Shown in pieces: positions 1-12,000 of a DNA stretch of 64,000 bases. Position 1 is the first letter of the stretch. Each line of letters opens with the position of its first letter. The notes below the pieces were generated by a model that did no database searches, had not been told where the DNA came from, and saw only the letters and a program-made list of their open reading frames with translations. This stretch comes from Mermis nigrescens (taxonomy: Eukaryota; Nematoda; Enoplea; Mermithida; Mermithidae): positions 124,001 to 188,000 of the forward strand of contig JAVLUZ010000004.1 of NCBI GenBank assembly GCA_036768485.1. The letters run 5' to 3'. Both the position numbers and the translations under genes were made by a program.

Positions 1-1038
1 GGTGCCCTATGTGTACAAGGATGACATAGGACCGATGTATTTGCCTTCGAGATTTACCTAGGTACGTAGGTACTTAAGTCTACGCTTAGTGCTGGCCCCG
101 ATCGGCGCGGCTCTAATGGCTTTCGATCTTTGGACCCTTAGAGACCTTACGGCTTCGATCCCCTCAGCCCTAATATTGCTGGCCGCTTTTATGTCGGGTG
201 ATCTCAGCAGCTACGCCCTAAGACCTAAGGCTACCTACCTAGTCTCGGTATTGCCGCGGAGGTCAGTTGACCTATCTCAAGCTCAAGTTGTTATTTAACT
301 TATTTTCAATCAGTGCCTGATTCGAAATGTTTTGGTTCCTAATATGTGTAGCACACTGAACACTGAAAACAACAACAACGAGCTCTATGCTGATCAATCA
401 TCCTTAAAGATTAAATAATAATTTTGATCAATTTTTGGCTTGAGAGATAAATTATGATTTCCAAATAGAATAAACTATCATACGAAATTTACCTATCAGT
501 CCACTAACTGGGAAGAAATCCTCGACGAGTAGATACCCGACCTAACCCTCGGTATAACCAAAACCACTGGGTAGGTTTTCTATGCTTTTATTTGACGAAG
601 AACACACGGCCTAAAGCCGGGAAACAAAATACGCAAAAAAGAAAAACGATAATGTACAGTCGAACAACCGGCCAACGAAAAGCCAAAAGCCAGACTCTAA
701 AACTACAGCGTTACATTCACTGGCCTCAAGGGCCATTACAGTAAATTAAAGAACGATCAATTTAACATAATACTGAATCACTTTTATCTCAGATCGAAAG
801 TTCTCGATTCACGTAAGCGGTATGCATTAAACAATTACTATTATCATACACTTAGCTCTATGCTACCGGACAAGTATCTAAATGTTTTTTATTATTGAAA
901 ATTTGGGGAAATAATGGGAAGACCGAAGGCATAGCCCACAGTGCACTATCATAGATAGCTACTAGTATTGGCTATGTTATGGCTATTGCGAACTGCTAAG
1001 GCAGGTCTCGCCTACACGTGTAACTCTACGCAGTTACG
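1..1038 (-). repeat. Left LTR (3' LTR in element orientation) of the Gypsy element
   Basis: This segment is repeated almost base for base at 13,313-14,370. By comparison with that copy about the first 12 bases lie outside the window. The shared sequence ends at the inner border near 1038, where the right copy reads cagttaca and this copy cagttacg. The element is coded on the minus strand, so this is the downstream LTR. A short G-rich stretch just inside (gtggggagc on the minus strand) is a weak candidate polypurine tract. The two LTRs differ by scattered substitutions and small indels, so the insertion is not very recent. Small ORFs inside the LTR look incidental. Confidence 0.9.
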
Positions 1039-1679
1039 CTCCCCACGTATAGAAAAAAAATTTGACACGAAGTGGAGAGATTATTTTGGGGGCACCAACA
1101 ACGGCACCAGCGGCCGGCGACGCTCTACAACTCGGCCTCTCTGGCGTTCGCAACGCCTCTACTCTGGCGAATCCGCAACGCCTCATCCTGAGCAGTGCGT
1201 GAAAAACGAAAATAAAAAGAACAAAAAAATAACAAATATCACGATAGCCGGTAACGGTCAACGCATGACCTCGTTCGCACTCAGGAAAGCTCTCGAGCAA
1301 CCTTACTCACAATGGCGCTAGGGATAACTATATTGTTGCCCGAGTAATGATGAACCCGGTCTTGGACAGCATTGCATAATATTCGATTATGCTGCCCAAG
1401 TAGCCTCCTTCAGTCCCGGGTAATGAGAAAAATTTTGAATTGAAAAATTTTGTAGATTGGGTGTAAATTAACCCCTTGTCCGTTAAAGAGTTAAGGTACC
1501 ATAATAGTAACACCGCTAATTGAGCACAAGAAAAATTAAGACACGGAATGATAAGGCAAAATTATGCTGAGCAAAAATTAAAGTCACTGACGAATTAAAA
1601 CACGAGGTAAAACGAGAAAAAATGGCAAATTATGCGAGATAACGGGGAAAAAATACGAGCACCGTCAAAGAAAAAAATT
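1039..1679 (-). other. 3' untranslated part of the Gypsy element
   Basis: This lies between the last accessory ORF and the downstream LTR. The part at 1,060-1,320 is GC-richer and the rest is A-rich. Short ORFs on both strands show no recognisable domain and no consistent codon use. I see no other feature here. Confidence 0.5.
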
Positions 1680-3338
1680 TTACAGCAAGAGAAAAATGAC
1701 AAGAGAAAAAATACACAAGAAATAAACAATACACGAAGTCCTGGAATCCACATCAGGACGAAAAACGAAAAAATTGACGAAAAGCTGCTGGTTGAAGTCG
1801 ACGCCGTCGCAGAGTTCCAAAAGTTCAGTACGTCGAACTTTGTAAATTAATATTGATCGCGGTAATTGGCCTTTGAGCCATAACGATTTTCCGCAACGTC
1901 GTTGTCGTTGAAAATATTCCTGATCCGATTCCGGTTCGCGACGCGTATTCGAACGCTCACGATATTGATAAGGCAATTGCCTACGCCCATACAGATGCTG
2001 GCGTAAGCGGCAATGTGGATCGACGGGTCGATCATTGTCCTCAAAATCGTCGTCGTCCTCGTAGTCGTCCGCGTAACGACGCGGTATGGGTGGCGTCGGA
2101 GTAAATAATTGCTCCGGCGTAAAACCGTAAGATCGTTGGCGAGAAGGTTCGCGTGGACGCTGTTGTTGTTGAGTAACAGGCCACGGTTTGGGCAAAAGTG
2201 GACCGGATCGAGGTTGTGGCTGATAGCCCCCGGTGGCTGGTTGACTTTGTTCCAACGGTGAACGATACGACTGGTCCCATTGTTGACGTTGACGGGATTG
2301 TGACCGGCCCCGATGAGTTCCGCGGTTCGACTGTGGCGGACGGCAATATTCATAAGGCTGCTGCTGTCGCGAGCGCGACAGATGACCAGCATCGGCCTGA
2401 GAATACGCCTCGGAACGCTCACGCGATTCCGTGAATTGCTGCTGTTGCCGCGGTTGGGTCTGCGGTCTTGTGTGTTGCTGTACATGCGGTTTTACTTGTG
2501 TCTGTTGCTGTGCTTGTGATTGTGAACGGTGGTGCGTTTGCGCATAGCGCTGCCGGGATGACTGCGGGTCTTGTCGCCTCGATCCCCTTTGGCCTAAACG
2601 CGCTTTTAACTTAGCTGCAACTTCAGCTTGAACGAGTCGTCTGACTCGTTGTTTTTCCAAATTCTTCAACCGACGCAAAGTGTGCTCGGATTTAGTATCG
2701 TAAAAACGATTCAACTTAGCCTTGTGTTCGTCTTCTGACATGTGACGAACTTCTGAAGTCTCGGCAAGAGAACCGGCGGCGCGTAACTTCGTCGCACGCC
2801 GTGGCATTTCCGTAGCCAAATTCTCACGATCACGCTGCTCGATCGTCATGCGTGTTCTACGCATCGCAATTTGCGCTTCCAAAGAAAGATCGACTTCGGG
2901 CATATCAAGGCTCGCTGCGGATCCGCTCGGGTCCTGCGAGGATGCCTGTCGCCTTTCTTTATGAATTTTTCTAATTCGCCTTGTATTCGATGTTTGAGGA
3001 AAAATACAGATTTTTGCTGACCTCTGAAACGATCGAATTGAACAGGAACTTCGAGTGGCGGGTCGGTAGCTAACCCGAATTTGTCTAATCATATGGTGTA
3101 AAACATGAGGACTTTCAATTCGTGCTGTTAAGTCCGGGAATTCCGGAAAAGCCTCACGTGGAGATGGCGTGTAAACTTCGCCAAGGAACGCTACGCGTAA
3201 CATGCGACGCAACTGTTCCGCCATGCGCCAACCTATTCCGGCATTGCCGTAGGCGTATGCGAAGAAGTGGAATTTCCTATCTAAGAATTCCAACAGCGCT
3301 GTAGCGCGCATGACGTCTATTGAAGAAAAGATCGTCAT
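1680..3338 (-). CDS. Gypsy accessory ORF: Gln/Arg-rich protein of unknown function
   Basis: This is a 552-aa open frame. The first ~100 residues look globular and hydrophobic. Residues ~120-260 are rich in Arg, Glu and Lys and probably helical. Residues ~260-480 are low-complexity Gln/Arg/Ser/Pro (QQQ and RSRQ runs) with an acidic YEDDDD patch. The last ~70 residues are again mixed and end in a hydrophobic stretch that may lie beyond the true protein end. I recognise no family. The composition suggests nucleic-acid binding, as in a capsid-like or RNA-binding protein; that is inference. The frame is offset by one from the ORF just upstream (3,768-3,385), with 46 bases between, so the two may be one ancestral ORF split by a frameshift. 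Confidence 0.6.
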   Translation of the reverse strand: MTIFSSIDVMRATALLEFLDRKFHFFAYAYGNAGIGWRMAEQLRRMLRVAFLGEVYTPSPREAFPEFPDLTARIESPHVLHHMIRQIRVSYRPATRSSCSIRSFQRSAKICIFPQTSNTRRIRKIHKERRQASSQDPSGSAASLDMPEVDLSLEAQIAMRRTRMTIEQRDRENLATEMPRRATKLRAAGSLAETSEVRHMSEDEHKAKLNRFYDTKSEHTLRRLKNLEKQRVRRLVQAEVAAKLKARLGQRGSRRQDPQSSRQRYAQTHHRSQSQAQQQTQVKPHVQQHTRPQTQPRQQQQFTESRERSEAYSQADAGHLSRSRQQQPYEYCRPPQSNRGTHRGRSQSRQRQQWDQSYRSPLEQSQPATGGYQPQPRSGPLLPKPWPVTQQQQRPREPSRQRSYGFTPEQLFTPTPPIPRRYADDYEDDDDFEDNDRPVDPHCRLRQHLYGRRQLPYQYRERSNTRREPESDQEYFQRQRRCGKSLWLKGQLPRSILIYKVRRTELLELCDGVDFNQQLFVNFFVFRPDVDSRTSCIVYFLCIFSLVIFLLL

Positions 3339-3384
3339 GTGTCGATACTCCGACTCATATAATGACTGAAATTCTCGGAAAGTA

Positions 3385-3768
3385 TCAGAAAATATCGACC
3401 ATCTGGCGTGTCAATATTAAAATTGGCGCTAGGTGATCCGGCGCTGGTGACATTCTATGCGGATATAAATCCAGGCAAATTTGATGTGTAACGCCGTCGA
3501 TCACCTCGCTTGGTGCGTCAAGATGTGGGTGTACGACCAAATACTCGAGCGGAACCTCGTACAACATCATTCCAGTTGTGATAAAAAACCGTATGCGCAC
3601 GAAGTATTGGTCAGGATAAAATAATCGGTTAAAGACGCTCATTTTGCTTATGAACCGAGGTGCGGGCTCACGATTGGCATCAGCCAAAGGCTGTGCAAGT
3701 GTCGACCACACTAATGGACGCGAGGGCGAATCAGTCGAATTCGCGTACTGCAAATGAATTGCGTACAC
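3385..3768 (-). CDS. Continuation of the exonuclease ORF after an in-frame TGA
   Basis: These 127 codons follow directly, in the same frame, after the TGA ending the 743-codon ORF at 3,769; the first codon is GTG, not ATG. The sequence is a well-mixed globular-looking stretch (motifs such as RLFYPDQYF and EVPLEYLVVHP) with no recognised domain. Either the TGA is a mutation that truncates a longer protein or it is read through. The open frame on both sides favours a single ancestral protein. Confidence 0.5.
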   Translation of the reverse strand: MYAIHLQYANSTDSPSRPLVWSTLAQPLADANREPAPRFISKMSVFNRLFYPDQYFVRIRFFITTGMMLYEVPLEYLVVHPHLDAPSEVIDGVTHQICLDLYPHRMSPAPDHLAPILILTRQMVDIF

Positions 3769-6000
3769 TCAATCGAAGTACACTTGAGCAGCTTCGACCA
3801 ACTGATCGTACAAACGCGATCCTGCGACCTCACCCAAATAGGAACGTAAATCGTGCAAAACGACTGGCGCAATAGTGCACGGTGGTTCGCGCGTCATATT
3901 TTCCATCATGGTGAAAAAATGTTGTACGTAGCGTGAGCGATTTTGGACTCTAGCGCTTTCATTCGCGGACATCTGGTCGCGAATAGCTTGAACGTGCGCA
4001 GGTATTGCGACTTCCATATTTGATGGTTGGCTTTGCATAGCCTGTGGTTGCAAATTCGCCACGGTACTGGACACACCCGTCATGGCCATAGGAGCCGTGA
4101 AACAAGTATCCGGTGCCGACGTACCTTGTGGCACGGACTGAGTCGTGACCTGTGTATATAATGCTACTTGTGGTACTTCGTGTGCAGCTAGAGTACGTTG
4201 TGTTTGCGGCAGAAAACCTATAATATCAGTCATGATGACATCAGGGTCAGCTTGCTGCTCTGCCCCAACCGGCTGAGGAGTCGGCAAAGGTCCGAGCGCA
4301 CTGATACCCAAGGGTGCTTGTTGAACCGCCGCAAGCGATTGCGAGACAATCGGTTGCGAAACGGTAACAATCCCTTTTCGAGCCATTGCTCCGCGTGTTA
4401 CACGCAGTGGCAACACGTTAGCCTGTCTTTCCGCCTCGGCATCAGATAATGCCATCACTAAACGTTTGGGAGATAAATCATCGTCTTCAGTGGAGATCGA
4501 TGGTTCTACACCAACCATAGGCGAATCATATGGAATATCGGTTTGCGAAGAAAACACAGAAGCTGGTGTACTCGAGCTGGTTGGTTTTGACTTAGGTTCC
4601 GTGTCAGGCGCATTGACCGGGCCCGAAACTGTGTCGGCAACGGTTTGCGAAGCCTGCACTTGTAAGTCAGGATTGTCAAACACGTTAGCGTGAGCCAACG
4701 CTTCCGTTACTGAGGCAATGGTGGTGGCTGCCGCTATAGCTACTGGCGGTTGCGGAGCCGGGCAATAAAAGTCCTCAGCTAGGATTAACTCTTCGCCATT
4801 CGAATCAACTTCAGCGTCAACAGCTGCGCTGGTCGACTGTCCTTGTGGTGGCTTACTAGTCGACAATGGTATGCGTACTTTGGCTTTCGGGCCACTAGCC
4901 TTAATGTATAACTCATCGCCTACGAAAGAAACCGACATGGGCTTTCTATCGTCAGTAATGCGATTATCTTGCGAGCACCCTTCTATCAATATAAAAACAT
5001 CGATAGTTATGAGGGCGTCCATCGCTAGATAATGCTGCATGTCCCGAGTTAAGGGTAAGCTCCACGCCTGTCCGAAGTTACCAGGCGCGTTCGGATCAAT
5101 ATACATGTCAAAAAAGAATTCTGCCAAGCGCTTTAACGAGTGCGATTGCGCTTTAATGCGTAAACGACGAGTAAATGTTCTCGCCAATGGCTGAATGTCA
5201 ATGAAATTTGCAATAAATGGGTCTTTCCAGTGCAGTTTATTGCGAATTTCTGCATCCGGAATTGCCACAATTTCCTCGAAGGTTGGCCCGTAAACATGGA
5301 AATACGCAAGTCGATCTTGCGTCGGATCGTAACAAACCATATATACGTTAGGTAAGCGCGTTTCAAGCAACTGGTGAAGCCCGAACGGAGGTTGCGGGAA
5401 CTTCGCTAGATCCCAACAGAACACATGGCCGTTCGCGCTCGCAACTTGGACGTAGCGTACGAATGGGCCATGGAGGTCCTGGTAAGTGGGACATAGTTGC
5501 TGAAAACGCAAGTCCCAGGTCTTATAATGCCTGCCTTTTCTGTCATTCACAAATTCAGAGTCGTAGCCTAGAAATAAAGTGCCATTAGTCATATTCGATG
5601 GCTGAATTAACGCCAAAATGGCGTCAAACGACTTCTGGTCGTTGGAGACTATGACGGTGGGTAGAAGTCTATTCTTTGGTACGCGAGGGGTTACCAAAGG
5701 ACATCTACCAAGCCGATTCTCCCACCAGAGTTGTTGGTCGTTTATACGCTTAGTATGATTTTTGACTTTATGTGCTGCTTTATGCTTTATCCATTTTGCG
5801 GTAAGTGATTCTAGACCGCCAACACGACTATTATCGTTTTGCGGCAGCGGGTCTGGTACGACCAAGCCCCGCTCCAAAGCCATACTGGTCAACGCCGAAC
5901 AAAACTCATCTAGGGACGTGGGATCACGCCCCTCGAATTTGCATCGGCGACCAGCTGCTTCCAACAATGCCTCCTTGCTAGGGGTACCTTGTGCAGCCAT
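3769..6000 (-). CDS. Gypsy accessory ORF with DEDDy 3'-5' exonuclease (RNase D-like) domain
   Basis: The ORF has 743 codons; its ATG at 6,000 lies 91 bases inside the end of gag-pol, in another frame. Residues ~120-345 resemble the RNase D/WRN/EXD2 exonuclease fold. Exo I is GYDSEF (~145), with the paired Asp and Glu. Exo II is FIDIQ (~265), with SLKRLAEFFF after it. Exo III is HYLAMDAL (~322-329), which has the Tyr-x3-Asp spacing of the DEDDy class. These residues appear to be present, so the enzyme could be active. Residues ~350-700 are Pro/Thr/Gln/Ser-rich and probably disordered. Capture of DEDDy exonucleases by LTR elements is, from memory, known in bdelloid rotifers. The role in the element (end processing, proofreading or host interaction) is unknown. 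The position downstream of pol is where envelope genes sit in retrovirus-like elements, but I see no signal peptide or membrane protein here. Confidence 0.8.
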   Translation of the reverse strand: MAAQGTPSKEALLEAAGRRCKFEGRDPTSLDEFCSALTSMALERGLVVPDPLPQNDNSRVGGLESLTAKWIKHKAAHKVKNHTKRINDQQLWWENRLGRCPLVTPRVPKNRLLPTVIVSNDQKSFDAILALIQPSNMTNGTLFLGYDSEFVNDRKGRHYKTWDLRFQQLCPTYQDLHGPFVRYVQVASANGHVFCWDLAKFPQPPFGLHQLLETRLPNVYMVCYDPTQDRLAYFHVYGPTFEEIVAIPDAEIRNKLHWKDPFIANFIDIQPLARTFTRRLRIKAQSHSLKRLAEFFFDMYIDPNAPGNFGQAWSLPLTRDMQHYLAMDALITIDVFILIEGCSQDNRITDDRKPMSVSFVGDELYIKASGPKAKVRIPLSTSKPPQGQSTSAAVDAEVDSNGEELILAEDFYCPAPQPPVAIAAATTIASVTEALAHANVFDNPDLQVQASQTVADTVSGPVNAPDTEPKSKPTSSSTPASVFSSQTDIPYDSPMVGVEPSISTEDDDLSPKRLVMALSDAEAERQANVLPLRVTRGAMARKGIVTVSQPIVSQSLAAVQQAPLGISALGPLPTPQPVGAEQQADPDVIMTDIIGFLPQTQRTLAAHEVPQVALYTQVTTQSVPQGTSAPDTCFTAPMAMTGVSSTVANLQPQAMQSQPSNMEVAIPAHVQAIRDQMSANESARVQNRSRYVQHFFTMMENMTREPPCTIAPVVLHDLRSYLGEVAGSRLYDQLVEAAQVYFD

Positions 6001-9000
6001 GGGTCTGCAAAAGGAAAAACATTAGATAATGGTACGGCATGTGCTGTTTTAGAACCATTTAATAAACGTACAGGCGCGCAGTCCTTAGCTTTTTGTTCCC
6101 TGCCCGGTAAATCCTCAAAACTTATGACAACTGCCGGGGCAAGAGGGCGATGTGGTAACTTTACCAACACAAAATCGCCAGGGACGTACGCGTGTTTTTC
6201 CACAATTAAGTCAGAATAAGGTAATTTAGGTTCAGGCAAAAGTCTATTCCTGTGAACGTGATGAATGATGAGAGGGTTATAGACATATGCGATTTTCGCA
6301 GTTTCAGGCGTAGGTAAGTCAATAATTCGGTATGGACCAACACGCTTGGGTGATAGTTTACCGATTTCAGGTTGAATGACTGAGGTATTATTGAGGTAGA
6401 CTATATCCGAGAGATTGAAATTTGTGTGTGTTACGGACTTGTCATATTGCGATTTTTGCTGCTTACGCGCTTGAGATAAATTTTGAGACGCGATTTCATG
6501 CAGATCCTGCAAAGTCAGCTTTAAATCAATGACGTATTTTTCCGCAACAGATGGTAAATTCGGATTTATCACGAAGTCATTTATGAGCAAGGTGTCAAGA
6601 GGAAATGCTGGTTCACGACCATAAAGCATTTCAAAAGGAGATATATTAGTTGATGATTGTGGAGTCGCGCGGTATGCAAATAATGCGAAGGGTAAAAATT
6701 GTTCCCAATCATACTGTGATCGCGCACTCAGCTTAGACAAACCATCAATCAATGTACGATTATAACGTTCCACCAACCCATCACACTGGGGGTGATATGG
6801 GGTTGTAAATATTTTTTGAACGTTTAATAGTTTACAAACTTCCGAAATTAGGGTAGATGTAAAATTTGACCCCTGATCTGTCAAAAATTTCTTGGGGACT
6901 CCATAACGTGGTATAATTTCTCTTAGTAATAAATTTGCAATAGTTGTTGCTTTTATGTCAGAAACAGCAAAAGCTTCCACGTATTTTGTAAAATAATCCA
7001 TAAAAACTACTATTTGGTCATTTCCGGAGGGGGATCGCGGCATATGCAAGCAATCGCACGCAATGAGTTCAAAGGGCGCAGATACTTCGATTGGTTGCAA
7101 CGGAACGGATGTGGAATTTAATGCGACCTTACGTTGTAAGCACACATCACAATTCCTACACCACGCGATCACATCATTTTCCATGCGCGGCCACCAATAA
7201 CGCATTTGTATGGCGGGCAAGATTTTGCGCGATGAAAAATGAGCTCCGAAAATAGAGTCATGAAATTCCGTTAATATGAAGCGACGCAAAGATTTGGGTA
7301 TGACAATTTGATGAACGACAGTTGGTGAACGCTTAGGTTGAAAACGACAAAAAAGTACATCGTTTACGAGAAAAAATTCGTCACGATATTTTTTCGTTGT
7401 TAAGTCATTCAATGCGATGCGAATTTTATGCAATTCGTCATCTGCACGTTGCTCAGCGAGTAAACGCGCAGGTGTTAGCATTTCAGCTTTTTCTGCATCG
7501 GTAAGTAACAAGCGTTCGCGAAATGTAGGTGGTTTAGAATTAATAGGATCGGTTTGCGCAGTAGGATTATTATTTTGTGCGTTTGGATGATTAATTGGCG
7601 CAGTAGGCGCATTATCGCACGATCGGTCAGGTGGAACCGATTCATCATCTGACTCAGAATCTTCGGATTCTAAATTTGCGATGTTAACGATATTTTTGCG
7701 CTCTACTTTATATTTGCGTTCTGCATGATCATATTTAGGGTGACGTGAAAGAAGATCAGCTGCGCAGTTATATGCACCAGGAACGTAAACGATATCATAT
7801 TCGTATTCCTGTAATTTGAGACCCCAACGGCGTAATCGACTCGATGGGTCTTTAACATTTACTAGCCAGGTTAACGCTTGATGATCAGTTTCGACAATGA
7901 ATTTTCTACCGTAAAGATAATGTCGATAATGCTTGATGGCCCACACTACCGCTAGCGCTTCTTTTTCTGAAGTAGCATAATTACATTCAGCAGAATTTAG
8001 CACACGACTAGCGTAGCTAAGAATAAAACGATTTTTGGATGGCAAATGTTTTTGCGTCAAAATAGCACCTAACGCATAGTTACTTGCGTCAGTTGTTAAA
8101 ATAAATTGGTGCTCATCATCGAATTTTGGTAATTGCAAAATAGGTGGAGATGTAAATGCTTTCTTCAGAAGCTCAAAAGCGGTTTGGTGTTCAGCCTTCC
8201 AGCAAAATTCGACATCTTTACGAAGAAGATGAAATAGCGGTTTAGCGATTTTAGCGAGATCTTTAACGAATTTCTTAAACCATTGGACTAAGCCAAGGAA
8301 TTTCTGCACGGATTTAACGGTTTTTGGTACGGGAAACGAGATTAAATCTGCGACTTTAGACATATCGGGAGCGATGCCCATTGCACTGATGCTGTGGCCA
8401 AGAAATTTTACCTCTGCATGCGCAAGATGGCATTTATCAGGCTTGACACGTAAGTTTGCCTTTTTAAGAGCAATGAAGACATTTTCAAGATCTTTTAAAT
8501 GTTCTTCGAAAGTACGTGAAAAAATAATTATGTCATCGATGTAAACGAGACAAGATTTCCAATTTAGACCTGCGAGCACAAGCTCCATTAGTCTTTGAAA
8601 ATCTGCGGGCGCATTCTTTAAACCAAAAGGTAAAACTTCAAATTCGTAATGACCAACAGGACATATAAATGCTGTTTTTTCGCGAGATTTATTATCGAGT
8701 GGAATTTGCCAATATCCAGATTTCAAATCTAGTGTGCTAAAATATGCAGCACTGCCTAAAGTATCGAAATAATCGTCTAATTGTGGAAGAGGGTAAACTT
8801 GCGTTTTAGTGACGTCATTTAACCGTCGATAATCGACGACTGGCCTAAGGGAACCGTCCTTTTTTCCAATGAGAAATAATGGACTTGCCCATGGGCTAGT
8901 TGTAGGTCGAATAATTTTATCCGCAAGCATTTCATTTATAATTTTCTGCATGGATTCCCTTCTAGAATGTTCAACACGATAAGTTTTTCCAACAACGGGT

Positions 9001-12000
9001 GGATTATCCCCTGTGTCAATATGATGTTTCATCAAGGGGGTACGACCGAGAGGTTCATTTTTTAATGCAAAAATTGAGTCGTATTTTAAACAAAGTTCAC
9101 GAATTTGTTGCTGCTGTCTAGAATTAACGGCGGAGCCGTTTAAAGCTTTATTTATTGATGCAAAAAGTTCTGGTGTCCTATCATCCAAAGATGAAACATG
9201 TGACACGACTTCAGCATCAGAGGTTAAAGAACCTATTATTTCACCAGAGTCAATGCGAATTGGTGCTTTAGAGATGTTACAGACGCGAACAGGTATTAGA
9301 GGTTGTGAAGCATCGACTATAGACGGAGCAACAAAAAGTGAAGTTTTTTCCATAAAATCGGGATTTGGTTCGAATAATGCGAAATCAAAATTGCAAGAAC
9401 CGTGACTTATATAGCCAGGTGTAATTAATTCATGCCTAGGTTGTATAATAACAGGCTCAGGTAGCGAAACATGCACACACACAACACCAGAGGTAGTTGC
9501 GTTGGGTTTCGCACGAAATTGCAATTTTTCGTGAGATGAAAGTAAATTAACCTTTATGCCGTTTATAAAAGCACAACGCTCAATAGGATTAACCCACATG
9601 AGTGCGGATTCGCAAAAATCATATCCTAAAAGCATGTCTTCCGGCAAGTGATCAATTATAGATACAGAGGTAGAGATAGATTGTTCTGCGATGGTTAACG
9701 TCATATTTACTCGATAACGAACTACTGCAGTGATTTCGCCTACACCATGTACGACTTGTGAAACTTGCTTAGGTGGTAAATTAAAACCAAGACGTAAGAA
9801 TGCAGACGTGGTCATCATGGTGACCTGTGAACCCGTGTCTATCAGAGCAGGCACGTCAACGCCATGAACTTTAACGAGAATAGTGGGTAAATTTGTCCCA
9901 GCATGGCTTACGATAGGAATATTAGGATCGAAAGTCTTAGATGGAGGTAGATTAATTTTTTCGTAAGTTGCAAGACGACGTTGTAGACGTTCGTACTCTT
10001 CAAGAAATTCTTGCGACGCGAATAAATTAGGACGCGCGCTAGATTCTTGCTCTTTCGCAGTAACCGTGTTCACATCACGAGGAGATGTAAGGGTTGGCTG
10101 CGGTGGGGGTATATTCAAGGCGGGTTGGTTGTCTGCAGTATATGTGACATACGGGCGATTGAAATTATTATCGCTGCGATAATTAGAGTTATAGTATGTC
10201 CCACGCTGTTCATTAGGAAATTGCACAAAAGGTGTATTTTGGCGCGATTGGTTATTATAACGATTATCGTAACGCGAATTTTGATAATTAGCACGCGAAT
10301 TTTGGTAATGATCATTACGATTTTGCCGAAAATTCGATCGTGATTGCTTTGATTCAAAGCGATTATCATTATTCGCATAGTTAGATGAACGATGTTGACT
10401 AGAGTTACGATATCGTGATTGAGATCGATGCCTATTTTGCGAATTCGAACGCGATGGCGAACGATTTCGTCGCGAAAAAGAACGCGATTGGCTGCGATTG
10501 CGCGCCATAGAATTAGTATTCCGATCAGCTTGATTATTAAAATTAGCATTATTAGACGTTTCTTGCCTTTGACGCGTGAAACATTCCTCATAAATGTGAC
10601 CTATGCGCTTGCAAAAGGTACAATATTTACGAGAAGAATTTTCTGGTTTCTCAGCACGCGATGAGCGATGAAACGTTCGATGACGTGAACGATTTGGATC
10701 ATTTTGGTTAGATGCGCGAGGAGTATCTTTAGGTACTACGCTGCCTACTGGAGCAGCTGTTACCGATACGTAAGGCGTTACTGCCTTTTTATCCTCAAAT
10801 TCTTTATTAGCAAATTCAGCGCTAAGCGCATTGTCCAAAAATTCCGCTAATGATGCTCTAGGTTTTTTATGATATGCCTCTTTCGAAATGTGTGGTAATA
10901 ACCCTTGTTTTAGTTGATGTCGCATTAAATTATTAAAATGCGGCGAGTCAACTTCAAGATAGGGATCCGATTTAATTAACTCTTCGCGAAGCGAGAGATA
11001 ATAAGCTTTAACCGATTCGTTAGGCTGCTGTTTGTGTGACAAAAAACGATTAAAGAGCGCACCGGTGTCCATAGGACAAAATTCGGTTATTAGCGCATGT
11101 TTCATTTTCGAGTAAGATTGTTGTATATCAGCAGGTAACGAATGGTATAAACGCAAAACATAAGGGTCAAGAAATCCAGTAGCGAATTTTAAACGATCAG
11201 CCTTGTCAATATCATAGGTATTGGCAAGCGATTCAAATTCTGCAAAATATGCCTTTATATCTGATTTATCGCCGTCAAAAAATTTTTTATTTGCAATTGC
11301 AAATTGCATCTGCTGCAAAAATGGTCCGCGATTCAAGGAATCAGCGAGACGTGAATCACCACGCGAGCTTTCAGATGAAGAACCTGAACTATGCCTATGA
11401 CGTCGTCTGCGCGATCGAGATTTGCGACGCGAGCGACGACTGCGCGGGCGATCATAACTATTAGATGAGCTGTCGTCAGAGAATTTGACGTGTTTTCTCC
11501 TACTAGATGATTCAGATTGAGGAGCAGATTCATTTTGCAAATTTGCAGATTCATTATTAATACCAGATAAATTTATCTCAACCGGTTGCATTTCGATATT
11601 AGAAGAATGCAAGATAGGATTATTAGGTGGTATTTCCACATTTATAGGATTAGGTACATAATTATTGGCTAAGATTTCTCCTTGAGGTGGAAAATACTGC
11701 AGCGGTGGTGGATTTAGTTGCTGCTGCGAATTTGCAATAGAAGGATTAGGTACGAAGGAAGGCGCATTACGATTTAATGGCAGCGAAGGCCGAGATCGCG
11801 ACGTCTGCGAAATCGATACCGACGGCTGCGAAATCGTAGGTATATTCTCCGAAAAACCCGAGTTTTGCACTGGTTGCAAACCCGTGTTTACAGGATTCTG
11901 TGACAAATTACATACTTCCGGCGCGCGATTCGTACAACTTTGAGAGATATTTTCTGGAACAGTTTCCGAAGGTGAGCGTGAATTCGATGCTCTGTTGCTA

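Noticed and set aside
1847..2485. 212-codon minus-strand frame and several plus-strand frames at 1.8-2.5 kb
   Set aside because: They are shadow frames of the Gln/Arg-rich accessory ORF (3,338-1,680).
1680..3338. Envelope gene for the Gypsy element
   Set aside because: No signal peptide, fusion motif or clear transmembrane anchor in an extracellular-type protein is visible; composition is Gln/Arg-rich.
10115..10591. 158-codon Ile-rich minus-strand frame
   Set aside because: It is an out-of-frame shadow of the Arg/Asn-rich part of gag.
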